DNA of 45,670 bases from Myxococcales bacterium. GTDB taxonomy: Bacteria > Myxococcota_A > SURF-8. The position numbers were made by a program, and so were the translations under genes. The stretch covers positions 1 to 45,670 of the forward strand of contig QZKR01000015.1 in assembly GCA_003598065.1 (NCBI GenBank). The letters are read 5' to 3'. A model generated the notes under the pieces. That model did not search any database. It was not told the DNA's origin and saw only the letters and a program-made list of their open reading frames with translations. Numbering within the stretch: the first letter of the stretch is position 1; each line of letters begins with the position of its first letter. Of the stretch, positions 38,426-45,670 are shown one piece after another.

Positions 38426-38447
38426 GGCGCACACCTTTCCCGCTGAA

Positions 38448-38846
38448 TTACCAGATCGAGCAAATCAGTTCGCCGCCGATTCCGCGCTTGCGCGCCTCGC
38501 GGTCGCTCATCACCCCCTGAGAGGTGGAGAGGATCGCCGTCCCCATGCCGTTCTGCACGCGGGGGATGGAATCGTGGCGGACATACTGGCGCAGGCCAGG
38601 GCGGCTGACGCGCTTGAGCCCCACGATCACCGGGATGCGGTTCTCCAGGTACTTCAGGGTGATCTGCAACTCGGGCTTGCCGTCGTTGGGCGCCACCTTG
38701 AAGTTTTTAATGAACCCCTCCTGCTGCAAGATCTCCAGGATTTTCACCTTGATCTTGGACGAGGGGCACTTGACCTTTTCCAACCGCGCCAGATTGGCGT
38801 TCCGGATCCGTGTCAACAGGTCCGCGATGGGGTCGGTCATGCTCAT
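38448..38846 (-). CDS. rpsH: 30S ribosomal protein S8
   Basis: 132 residues; 16S helix 21 binder and the classical translational regulator of the spc operon. MTDPIADLLTRIRNANL and the C-terminal STSQGVMSDREARKRGIGGELIC are diagnostic. AGAGGA lies 7 bases before the ATG at 38846. Confidence 0.98.
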   Translation of the reverse strand: MSMTDPIADLLTRIRNANLARLEKVKCPSSKIKVKILEILQQEGFIKNFKVAPNDGKPELQITLKYLENRIPVIVGLKRVSRPGLRQYVRHDSIPRVQNGMGTAILSTSQGVMSDREARKRGIGGELICSIW

Positions 38847-38891
38847 GGTTCAATCCTCTCTTGCCAAGATGGCCTCATCGGCCGCAGTATC

Positions 38892-39077
38892 CTACCAGCT
38901 CGCCTTGGTTACGCCGGGCAGGAGCCCCCACGAGGCGTTCTTGCGCAGACAAAGGCGGCACATTCCGAACTTGCGGTGATAAGCGCGCGACCGCCCGCAC
39001 AACGGACAGCGGTTGTACGCCCGAGCCTTGAACTTGGGCTTCATGGTCGCCTTGATGCGCAAACATGTCTTCGCCAA
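38892..39077 (-). CDS. rpsN: 30S ribosomal protein S14, type Z
   Basis: 61 residues from a TTG start with GGAGG upstream. Short zinc-binding form: CPLCGR...CRLCLRK gives four Cys ligands. The C-terminus [11 protein letters not shown] is typical. Between rplE and rpsH. Confidence 0.97.
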   Translation of the reverse strand: MAKTCLRIKATMKPKFKARAYNRCPLCGRSRAYHRKFGMCRLCLRKNASWGLLPGVTKASW

Positions 39078-39100
39078 CTGAGCCTCCTAGAGTCGTTGAG

Positions 39101-39643
39101 TTAGCGCCTGAAGGGCATGCCGAGATTTTTCAGCAGCGCCCGCGATTCCTCGTCGGTCTTCGCCGTGGTCACGATCGTCACGTTGAGCCCTTTGATCGTA
39201 TCGATTTTGTCAAGATCGATCTCGGGGAAGATGATCTCTTCGCGTATGCCGAGCGTGTAATTCCCCTTGCCGTCGAAGGCCTTGGTGGAGACGCCCTTGA
39301 AGTCGCGCACGCGGGGCAGGACGACGTTCACCAGACGGTCGAAGAACTCCCACATGCGGTCGCCGCGCAGCGTCACCTTCGCTCCGATCTTCGCGCCCTC
39401 CCGCAGCTTGAACTGGGCGATCGACTTGCGGGCGCGGGTGATGACGGGCGCCTGCCCCGTGATCGAGCGGAGTTCATCGACGGCGCTATCCAGAATTTTC
39501 GGGTTCTGGATCGCATCGCCCAGGCCCATGTTGACGACGATCTTCGTCATCCGCGGGACGGCCATGAGGTTCTTGTAGCCGAATTCCTGCGAGAGTTTCG
39601 GCACCACGTTTTTCTGATACTCTCCGTAGAGACGCGCCGGCAT
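39101..39643 (-). CDS. rplE: 50S ribosomal protein L5
   Basis: 180 residues from the ATG at 39643 (AAGGAGG 6 bases upstream); the frame is open upstream into rplX. It binds 5S rRNA and contacts the P-site t[20 protein letters not shown] motif ([16 protein letters not shown]) and [20 protein letters not shown] at the end are diagnostic. Confidence 0.98.
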   Translation of the reverse strand: MPARLYGEYQKNVVPKLSQEFGYKNLMAVPRMTKIVVNMGLGDAIQNPKILDSAVDELRSITGQAPVITRARKSIAQFKLREGAKIGAKVTLRGDRMWEFFDRLVNVVLPRVRDFKGVSTKAFDGKGNYTLGIREEIIFPEIDLDKIDTIKGLNVTIVTTAKTDEESRALLKNLGMPFRR

Positions 39644-39656
39644 GGCCGTCCTCCTT

Positions 39657-39980
39657 CTACTCGAAATCTTCGCCGCACCCGGGGCACCGGCGCATCGTTT
39701 TGCCGGTGTCGAGCACATGCCGCTTGGCCCTGATCGCTTCGGAGCATTTGGGGCAGACGAGCGTCACATTCGACGCGTCGAACGGCTGCTCCTTCTCCAC
39801 GATGCCGCCCGTCGGGAACTTCTGCGAAGGCCGGCGGTGGCGCTTGACCATGTTCAGCCGCTCCACGGCGACGCGGTTTCTCTCGGGCTTCGTGTAAATC
39901 ACCTTGCCCTTGGAGCCTTTCTCCTTGCCGGAGATGACGACTACGGTGTCGCCTTTTTTCACATGCAGCGTGCGTGGCAT
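39657..39980 (-). CDS. rplX: 50S ribosomal protein L24
   Basis: 107 residues. KOW motif at the start ([21 protein letters not shown]), an early assembly protein at the exit tunnel. The C-terminus has CPKC and CPGCGE pairs, a likely zinc site found in some bacterial L24 proteins. Confidence 0.97.
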   Translation of the reverse strand: MPRTLHVKKGDTVVVISGKEKGSKGKVIYTKPERNRVAVERLNMVKRHRRPSQKFPTGGIVEKEQPFDASNVTLVCPKCSEAIRAKRHVLDTGKTMRRCPGCGEDFE

Positions 39981-40002
39981 CGTCGTTCCCTTCGCGCTCG
40001 CG

Positions 40003-40371
40003 TCAGATGACTTCCGGGGCGAGCGAAATGATCTTCATGAAATTGGCCGCTCTCAGTTCGCGAGCCACCGGCCCGAAGATACGCGTGCCGATCGGTTCCA
40101 TCTGGGCGTTGATCAGCACCGCCGAGTTGGTGTCGAACTTGAGATAGCTGCCGTTGGGCCGCGCAATCTCCTTGGCGGTGCGGACGATGACGGCCTTGAC
40201 CACGTCGCCCTTGCGCACCTTGGAGTTCGGCAGAGCTTCCCTCACGGCCGCCACGATCACGTCGCCGACGTGCGCGTACTTGCGCTTCGAGCCGCCCAGC
40301 ACCTTGATGCACGAGATTTTCTTGGCGCCCGAATTGTCGGCAACATCAAGAACCGTCTCCATCTGAATCAT
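40003..40371 (-). CDS. rplN: 50S ribosomal protein L14
   Basis: 122 residues. [28 protein letters not shown] and the C-terminal [20 protein letters not shown] are diagnostic. Subunit-interface protein. Spacing to rpsQ is 40 bp. Confidence 0.98.
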   Translation of the reverse strand: MIQMETVLDVADNSGAKKISCIKVLGGSKRKYAHVGDVIVAAVREALPNSKVRKGDVVKAVIVRTAKEIARPNGSYLKFDTNSAVLINAQMEPIGTRIFGPVARELRAANFMKIISLAPEVI

Positions 40372-40411
40372 GGCTCAACTCCACTCGCAGGCGGATCAAT
40401 GTCGATGCGGA

Positions 40412-40669
40412 TCAAACGGCCTTCTTCAGCACCGTCTTCACCCGCCAGTTTTTCGTTTTCGACAACGGCCGGGTCTCCTCGATCACCACCTGGTCGCCCA
40501 TATGCGCCAGGTTCTCGGGATTGTGGGCCGGGTATTTCTTGTAGCTCGTCACGTACTTGTGGAACGTGGGGTGCTTGTAGCGACGCTGGACGCGAACCAC
40601 GACGGTTTTGTCCATTTTGGCGCTCACCACGAATCCCGTCCGTTGCTTGCGATGTCCGGGCGTATTCAT
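40412..40669 (-). CDS. rpsQ: 30S ribosomal protein S17
   Basis: 85 residues, OB fold. RKQRTGFVVSAKMDKTVVVRVQRR at the start and GDQVVIEETRPLSKTKNWRV near the end identify it. Normal length. Confidence 0.98.
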   Translation of the reverse strand: MNTPGHRKQRTGFVVSAKMDKTVVVRVQRRYKHPTFHKYVTSYKKYPAHNPENLAHMGDQVVIEETRPLSKTKNWRVKTVLKKAV

Positions 40670-40701
40670 CGTTCAACCCTTCCTAAAAACGCGCCGGCCG
40701 A

Positions 40702-40904
40702 TCAGGCGCGTTCGTTGATGCCGAGTTCGCGTTCGCGCAGCACGGTGACGACGCGCGCGATGTTGCGCTTGAGGCGCGGAATCTGCGCCTTGTTTTCCAA
40801 CTGCCCCGTCGCGTGCTGGAACTTCAGGCGGAACAGTTCGTCCTTCAGCGAAAAGAGTTCGGCCTTGAGGTCGTCCACGGATTTGCCGCGCAGATCAATG
40901 GTTT

Positions 40905-40908
<4 letters not shown>
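40702..40908 (-). CDS. rpmC: 50S ribosomal protein L29
   Basis: 68 residues, two-helix protein at the tunnel exit: [44 protein letters not shown] in outline. Overlaps the end of rplP by 4 bp (ATGA), so translation is coupled. Confidence 0.97.
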
Positions 40909-41321
<413 letters not shown>

Positions 41322-41357
41322 GACAACGCCTCTCTATCGGATGTCGCAAACTCGCAA

Positions 41358-42014
41358 TTAGTAAAGCATCCGGCGGATGGACTGTTTTTCCTCGAAGATT
41401 TCACCCTTGTAGACCCACACCTTGACGCCGATGACGCCGTACGTGGTGTGCGCCTGGGTGTAACCGAAGTCGATGTCGGCGCGCAGCGTGTGCAAGGGAA
41501 CGCGACCCTCGTGATAGCGCTCGACGCGCGACATCTCCGCGCCGCCCAGACGGCCGGCGAGGTTGACCTTGATGCCCTTGACGCCGAATTTCAGAGCCTG
41601 GCTGATCGCCTTTTTCATCGCGCGACGGAACGCGATGCGCTTCTCAAGCTGCAGGGCGACGGACTCGGCGATGAGCTGGGCGTCGGTTTCGGGCTTGCGC
41701 ACTTCGACGATGTTGATGAACACGTTGCTCTTCGAGAGCTTCTCGACCTTCTTCTTGAGCTCCTCGACGCCCGCGCCGCCCTTGCCGATCACGATGCCCG
41801 GACGAGCCGTGTGGATCGTGACCTTAAGCTTGCCGGGAGCGCGCTCCAACTCCACGCGGGAGATGCCGGCGGAGTAAAGTTCTTTCTTGATGAACTCACG
41901 GACGCGGAGGTCCTCATGCAGCCATTCGCGGTAGTTCTTTTCCGCGAACCATTTGCTGTCCCACGTACGGTTGATGCCGACGCGCAGCCCGATCGGGTTG
42001 ACTTTCTGACCCAA
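41358..42014 (-). CDS. rpsC: 30S ribosomal protein S3
   Basis: 218 residues from a TTG start (GGAGG 6 bases upstream; begins [21 protein letters not shown] as the family does). KH domain with [10 protein letters not shown], then the C-terminal domain [41 protein letters not shown]. Part of the mRNA entry helicase. Confidence 0.98.
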   Translation of the reverse strand: MGQKVNPIGLRVGINRTWDSKWFAEKNYREWLHEDLRVREFIKKELYSAGISRVELERAPGKLKVTIHTARPGIVIGKGGAGVEELKKKVEKLSKSNVFINIVEVRKPETDAQLIAESVALQLEKRIAFRRAMKKAISQALKFGVKGIKVNLAGRLGGAEMSRVERYHEGRVPLHTLRADIDFGYTQAHTTYGVIGVKVWVYKGEIFEEKQSIRRMLY

Positions 42015-42031
42015 GGTTCACCTCCGTCGTC

Positions 42032-42364
42032 TTACGCTTCTTCGAGAACCACGGTGACGTGGCTCGTCCGCTTGTTGATGTGCGTCGCGCGGCCCATGGC
42101 GCGGGGCAAAAAGCGCTTCTGGGTCGGCCCCTCGTCAACGAAAATCGTCTTGACGAACAGGGTATCGACGTCAACGTCGCCGCGCTCGTCCGCAGACGCC
42201 ACGGCCGACTTCAGAAGCTTGGCGATCGGCTGGGCGGCCCGGCGCGGGCAGTAGTTCAGGATGTTGATCGCCTGCTCGATTTTCTTGCCGCGGATCAGGC
42301 TCGCCACCGACCGCGTCTTGCGCGGGGCGATCCGCAGATAGCGCAATTTCGCTTTCACTTCCAT
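42032..42364 (-). CDS. rplV: 50S ribosomal protein L22
   Basis: 110 residues. Tunnel-lining protein. RYLRIAPRKTRSVASLIRGK and the beta-hairpin/C-terminus RFLPRAMGRATHINKRTSHVTVVL are diagnostic. The macrolide-contact hairpin shows no deletion by eye. Confidence 0.98.
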   Translation of the reverse strand: MEVKAKLRYLRIAPRKTRSVASLIRGKKIEQAINILNYCPRRAAQPIAKLLKSAVASADERGDVDVDTLFVKTIFVDEGPTQKRFLPRAMGRATHINKRTSHVTVVLEEA

Positions 42365-42373
42365 CGTCCGCTC

Positions 42374-42652
42374 CTATTTGCGCACGGTTTTCTTGTCGCC
42401 CGAGTGGCCCTTGAAGGTCCGGGTCGGGGCGAACTCTCCGAGCTTGTGGCCGACCATGTTCTCGGTCACGAACACGGGGACGAACTTCTTGCCGTTATGC
42501 ACGGCGAAGGTGAGTCCCACCGCCTCGGGGATGACCGTCGAACGCCGCGACCAGGTTTTGATGACCTTGCGGCTGCCCGAATTCTGGGCTTCGATGATCT
42601 TCTTCTCCAGGTGCTGATCGACGAACGGACCTTTTTTTATCGAACGAGCCAC
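42374..42652 (-). CDS. rpsS: 30S ribosomal protein S19
   Basis: 92 residues from a GTG (AGGAGG upstream). [19 protein letters not shown] at the start and [31 protein letters not shown] near the end identify it. Head protein next to S13. Confidence 0.98.
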   Translation of the reverse strand: MARSIKKGPFVDQHLEKKIIEAQNSGSRKVIKTWSRRSTVIPEAVGLTFAVHNGKKFVPVFVTENMVGHKLGEFAPTRTFKGHSGDKKTVRK

Positions 42653-42677
42653 GGCTCAAATCCTCCTTCGCACAGCC

Positions 42678-43511
42678 CTATTTCTTGTTCATGTGGCGGC
42701 TGCGCACGATCATCTTATCGGTGCGCTTGTTGTTGCGCGTTTTCTTGCCCTTGGTCGGGACGCCCCACGGCGTCACCGGATGGCGGCCGCCGGAGGAGCG
42801 GCCCTCGCCGCCGCCATGCGGGTGATCGACCGGGTTCATCGCCACGCCGCGCACGCTCGGGCGTTTGCCGAGCCACCGGGACCGGCCGGCCTTGCCCAGG
42901 CTGACGATTTCGTTTTCGGGATTGCCGACCTCGCCCACCGTCGCGTGGCAATCCACGAACACCTTGCGCACCTCGCCGGAAGGCAGGCGAAGCTGGGCGT
43001 AGTCGCCTTCTTTGGCCATCAGTTGCGCGTAGGAACCGGCCGAACGGCAGATCTGCCCGCCCTTGCCGAGCTTCAGTTCGACGTTGTGCACCAGCGTGCC
43101 GAGCGGGATGTTGCGCAGGGGAAGGCAATTGCCGGGCAGGATGTCGGCGCTCTCGCCCGACATCAACATGCTGCCGACCTTGAGGCCCTTGGGCGCGAGG
43201 ATGTACCGTTTCTCGCCGTCGGCGTAGTGCAAGAGCGCGATGCGCGCCGAGCGGTTCGGATCGTACTCGATCGTCGCCACTTTCGCCGGAACGCCGAGCT
43301 TGTTGCGCTTGAAATCGATGATGCGGTAGAGGCGCTTGTGGCCGCCGCCGCGATGGCGCACGGTGATCCGGCCGTGGGTGTTGCGACCGCTGCACTTCGA
43401 CTTTTTTTCGGTGAGCGGCTTGTGCGGGTGGTCGGTCGTGATCTCGGCGAAGTCCGAAACCGTCATCCCGCGGCGGCCCGCCGACGTCGGTTTGAATTTT
43501 TTCAGTCCCAT
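42678..43511 (-). CDS. rplB: 50S ribosomal protein L2
   Basis: 277 residues. Needed for subunit association and the peptidyl-transferase centre. [50 protein letters not shown] and the universally conserved [26 protein letters not shown] loop are present, including the functional His. Confidence 0.98.
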   Translation of the reverse strand: MGLKKFKPTSAGRRGMTVSDFAEITTDHPHKPLTEKKSKCSGRNTHGRITVRHRGGGHKRLYRIIDFKRNKLGVPAKVATIEYDPNRSARIALLHYADGEKRYILAPKGLKVGSMLMSGESADILPGNCLPLRNIPLGTLVHNVELKLGKGGQICRSAGSYAQLMAKEGDYAQLRLPSGEVRKVFVDCHATVGEVGNPENEIVSLGKAGRSRWLGKRPSVRGVAMNPVDHPHGGGEGRSSGGRHPVTPWGVPTKGKKTRNNKRTDKMIVRSRHMNKK

Positions 43512-43536
43512 CGTCTTCCTCCGTCAGCCGCGTCGC

Positions 43537-43833
43537 TTAGACGCCCTCGAACAACTCGATGGTGTCGCCCTGGCGCAGCGTCACGACGGCTTTCTTCCAG
43601 CCGTTGGAGCGGCCCATGAAACGGCCGAGGCGTTTCCACTTGCCCGGCAGGCGGATCGTCCGGACTTCCTCCACATGGACCTTCCAGATCTTTTCCACCG
43701 CCTGCTTGATCTCCACTTTGTTGGCGTCCTTGCGCACTTCGAAGAAGAACTGATTGGAGCCGGCCTCCTGGATGCGCGAGCCCTTCTCGGTCACGAGCGG
43801 GCGGACGATGATGTCGCGAGGATCTTTGGTCAT
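43537..43833 (-). CDS. rplW: 50S ribosomal protein L23
   Basis: 98 residues. Docking site at the tunnel exit for SRP and trigger factor. [18 protein letters not shown] and [23 protein letters not shown] are characteristic. Its start overlaps the rplD stop by 4 bp. Confidence 0.97.
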   Translation of the reverse strand: MTKDPRDIIVRPLVTEKGSRIQEAGSNQFFFEVRKDANKVEIKQAVEKIWKVHVEEVRTIRLPGKWKRLGRFMGRSNGWKKAVVTLRQGDTIELFEGV

Positions 43834-44450
43834 CGCTTCAGCGCTCCTTCCACTTTCTCCACCGCGGATCGGGTCATGATCAGTTCGCTGTGGTTGAGAA
43901 TGTCGTACACGTTCAACCCAGCCGTCGGCAGAACGTCCACGCCGGGGATGTTGCGCGCCGACTTCGTAAGCTTCTCGTTGCCGTCGTCAACGATCAGGGG
44001 TTTGGCCGCGCCGAGCTTGTCGAGGACCCCGGCGAGCCCTTTGGTCTTGATTTCGCCGAGTTCGAAATCGCTGACGACGATCAGGTTGGATTCCTGGCAG
44101 CGCAGCGACAGCGCCGAAATCAGGGCGCCGCGGCGCACCGTGCGCGGCACGCGATAGCTGTAGTCGCGCGGCTTGGGGCCGAACGCCGAACCGCCGCCGC
44201 GAAGGGTAGGGGAGTTGCGCGAGCCTTTCCGCGACCGGCCCGTGCCCTTCTGGCGGAACAGCTTGATCGTACTGTAGCTGAGTTCGCCGCGCCGCTTCGT
44301 GGAGTGCGTGCCCTGGCGGCGGTTGGCGAGCTGCATCTTCACCACTTCGTAAAAGAGGTTCGGGTTCACCTCGGCGGCGAAAATCTCGTCCGCCACCTCG
44401 ATCGTGCCGACCTCGGCCTTTTTCAGATCGTATACTTTCAGGACCGCCAT
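43830..44450 (-). CDS. rplD: 50S ribosomal protein L4
   Basis: 206 residues. [59 protein letters not shown] in outline forms the tunnel-constriction loop. The C-terminal Rossmann-like part is normal. In Escherichia coli L4 represses the S10 operon; the leader that would be its target is outside this window. Confidence 0.98.
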   Translation of the reverse strand: MAVLKVYDLKKAEVGTIEVADEIFAAEVNPNLFYEVVKMQLANRRQGTHSTKRRGELSYSTIKLFRQKGTGRSRKGSRNSPTLRGGGSAFGPKPRDYSYRVPRTVRRGALISALSLRCQESNLIVVSDFELGEIKTKGLAGVLDKLGAAKPLIVDDGNEKLTKSARNIPGVDVLPTAGLNVYDILNHSELIMTRSAVEKVEGALKR

Positions 44451-44481
44451 GGTCGTCTCCTTCGTTCGCCCGGCCGGGGCC

Positions 44482-45168
44482 TCATTTCGCCTTCTTGATG
44501 AGGACCACGCCGTTGGCGGGCCCGGGGATCGCGCCGTGCACGTAAAGCAGATTGTTTTCTTTATCGACGCGCAGAACCACGAGGTTCAACACGGTCACGC
44601 GGTCGGCGCCCATGTGCCGCGGCAGGCGCTTGTTCTTGAACACGCGGCCCGGCGACGTATGGTTGCCGATGGAGCCGGGTATACGGTGGAAACGCGAGCC
44701 GTGCGTGATGCTGCCGCCGCGATGATGGTACAGCTTCACGACGCCCTGCATGCCCTTGCCTTTGGAGGCGCCGATGACGGCGATCTTGTCGCCCACGTCG
44801 ATGCCTCCGTCGATGGTCACCTGCTGGCCGACCTCGTAACCGTCGATGCTATCGAGCCGGAATTCCTTGAGCACGCGAAACGCGCCCTGGCCCGCCTTTT
44901 CGAAATGGCCGACCATCGGACGCGTGACGGTGTTTTTGCGGCGCGTCCCGGATTTCTTCTGGCCGGATTTCTCCTGCGCCTTCGTCCGCAACTGGATCAC
45001 CTTCGGATCGTAGCCGAGCTGAACGGCGTTGTAGCCGTCCTTGTCGGTCGTCTTCTTCTGGATGACGAAGCAGGGTCCCGCTTCGATGACGGTCGCCGGA
45101 TGGTGCTTGCCGTCCTCGGCGAAAATCTGCGTCATCCCAACTTTTCTGCCAATCATTCCGAATTTCAT
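44482..45168 (-). CDS. rplC: 50S ribosomal protein L3
   Basis: 228 residues, slightly long for bacteria. [12 protein letters not shown] at the start, then the W-loop region [22 protein letters not shown] with the Gln that is N5-methylated by PrmB in some bacteria, and [17 protein letters not shown] Lys/Ser/Gly-rich stretch at about 65-78 accounts for the extra length. Confidence 0.98.
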   Translation of the reverse strand: MKFGMIGRKVGMTQIFAEDGKHHPATVIEAGPCFVIQKKTTDKDGYNAVQLGYDPKVIQLRTKAQEKSGQKKSGTRRKNTVTRPMVGHFEKAGQGAFRVLKEFRLDSIDGYEVGQQVTIDGGIDVGDKIAVIGASKGKGMQGVVKLYHHRGGSITHGSRFHRIPGSIGNHTSPGRVFKNKRLPRHMGADRVTVLNLVVLRVDKENNLLYVHGAIPGPANGVVLIKKAK

Positions 45169-45247
45169 GGCTTCCTCGCTTCGCCGCCCGATCGTGACCG
45201 GCGGTGGTCGCTTTCCAAATCGCTCCGCGTGCGCTTCGTTCTATCCG

Positions 45248-45556
45248 TCAGGTTTTGATCTCCACGTCCACGCCGGCGGAAAGGTCGAGCTTCATCAACT
45301 CGTCAAGGGTCTGCTGATTGGGTTCGAGGATGTCGATCAGCCGGTTGTGCGTGCGAATCTCGAACTGCTCGCGCGATTTCTTGTTGACGTGCGGCGAGCG
45401 CAGCACCGTGTAACGGTTGATCATCGTCGGCAGGGGAATGGGTCCCGCCACGCGCGCGCCGGTGCGGCGCACGGTATCGACGATCTCGCCCGTCGATTGA
45501 TCGAGCAGCTTGTAGTCGTAGGCTTTCAGCCTGATCCGGATCTTCTGCTGAGCCAC
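45248..45556 (-). CDS. rpsJ: 30S ribosomal protein S10
   Basis: 102 residues from a GTG start. [31 protein letters not shown] and [24 protein letters not shown] are diagnostic. In NusB complexes it also takes part in antitermination. 19 bp after tuf, so the streptomycin-type tuf-rpsJ linkage is kept. Confidence 0.98.
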   Translation of the reverse strand: MAQQKIRIRLKAYDYKLLDQSTGEIVDTVRRTGARVAGPIPLPTMINRYTVLRSPHVNKKSREQFEIRTHNRLIDILEPNQQTLDELMKLDLSAGVDVEIKT

Positions 45557-45575
45557 GCTCGTGCTCCTTTCGCGC

Positions 45576-45670
45576 TTATTCGATGATGTCGTGGACGACG
45601 CCGGCGCCGACGGTCCGGCCGCCCTCGCGAATGGCGAAGCGAAGCTCCTTCTCCATCGCGATCGGCGTGA
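45576..45670 (-). CDS. tuf: Elongation factor Tu, C-terminal fragment at window edge
   Basis: Only the last 30 or so codons are in the window. Read on the minus strand they give [21 protein letters not shown] then HDIIE and a TAA stop at 45576-45578, the ending of domain III of EF-Tu. The rest of the gene lies beyond the right edge. It brings aminoacyl-tRNA to the ribosome. Confidence 0.95.
   Translation of the reverse strand, partial: TPIAMEKELRFAIREGGRTVGAGVVHDIIE

Overview
The window reads as chromosomal DNA of a GC-rich, diderm (Gram-negative type) bacterium. The evidence is an RND efflux system, an outer-membrane beta-barrel, many lipoproteins and membrane-anchored multiheme c-type cytochromes. 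Cys-rich lipoproteins with Asp-Gly-Asp linkers, a PilZ-like/HEAT protein and an HD-GYP response regulator resemble lineages formerly grouped as Deltaproteobacteria (Myxococcota and neighbours such as Lernaellota). That placement is an inference; no 16S gene is present to settle it.

Layout. 1-3261 (minus): a MarR regulator, a lipoprotein membrane-fusion protein and an RND permease cut by the left edge, probably one operon. 3364-6257 (minus): a small protein resembling the amphi-Trp/XXXCH family, then a 747-residue Cys-rich lipoprotein with a C-terminal LamG-like domain and a clear terminator. 6473-7918 (plus): a lipoprotein with a DGD linker and a possible propeller fold. 7963-8036: two REP-like palindromes. 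8067-8525 (minus): a rubrerythrin-like diiron protein. 8814-13029 (plus): an Rrf2-type probable Fe-S regulator followed by a heptaheme cytochrome c, a cytochrome b561-like subunit and an octaheme cytochrome c, tightly packed. This looks like a respiratory module linking the quinone pool to periplasmic electron transfer. 13026-16980 (minus): alanine racemase and a PilZ-like/HEAT protein. 17252-20852 (plus): dnaG and rpoD, with a strong terminator.

20948-26320 (minus) is the most unusual part. Five Cys-rich lipoproteins, plus one large Ig-like lipoprotein, lie side by side. By eye the five share an eight-cysteine module (six copies) that I do not recognise from any named family. 26478-28034 (minus) is a REC-GAF-HD-GYP protein, 28231-29361 (plus) a probable outer-membrane barrel, and 29383-29889 (minus) an S24/S26-like peptidase-fold protein.

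29964-45670 (minus) is the S10-spc-alpha ribosomal super-operon, entered from the right edge through the end of tuf: rpsJ, rplC, rplD, rplW, rplB, rpsS, rplV, rpsC, rplP, rpmC, rpsQ, rplN, rplX, rplE, rpsN, rpsH, rplF, rplR, rpsE, rpmD, rplO, secY, adk, map, rpmJ, rpsM, rpsK, rpoA, rplQ, rpsD. The order is classical except that rpsD lies after rplQ instead of between rpsK and rpoA, and infA is missing between map and rpmJ. Two ribosomal proteins are abnormal: L15 carries a tandem duplication of its C-terminal domain, and L18 carries an internal Lys/Ala/Pro-rich insertion. No tRNA, rRNA, CRISPR array or insertion sequence was recognised, and no gene-free stretch exceeds 300 bases.
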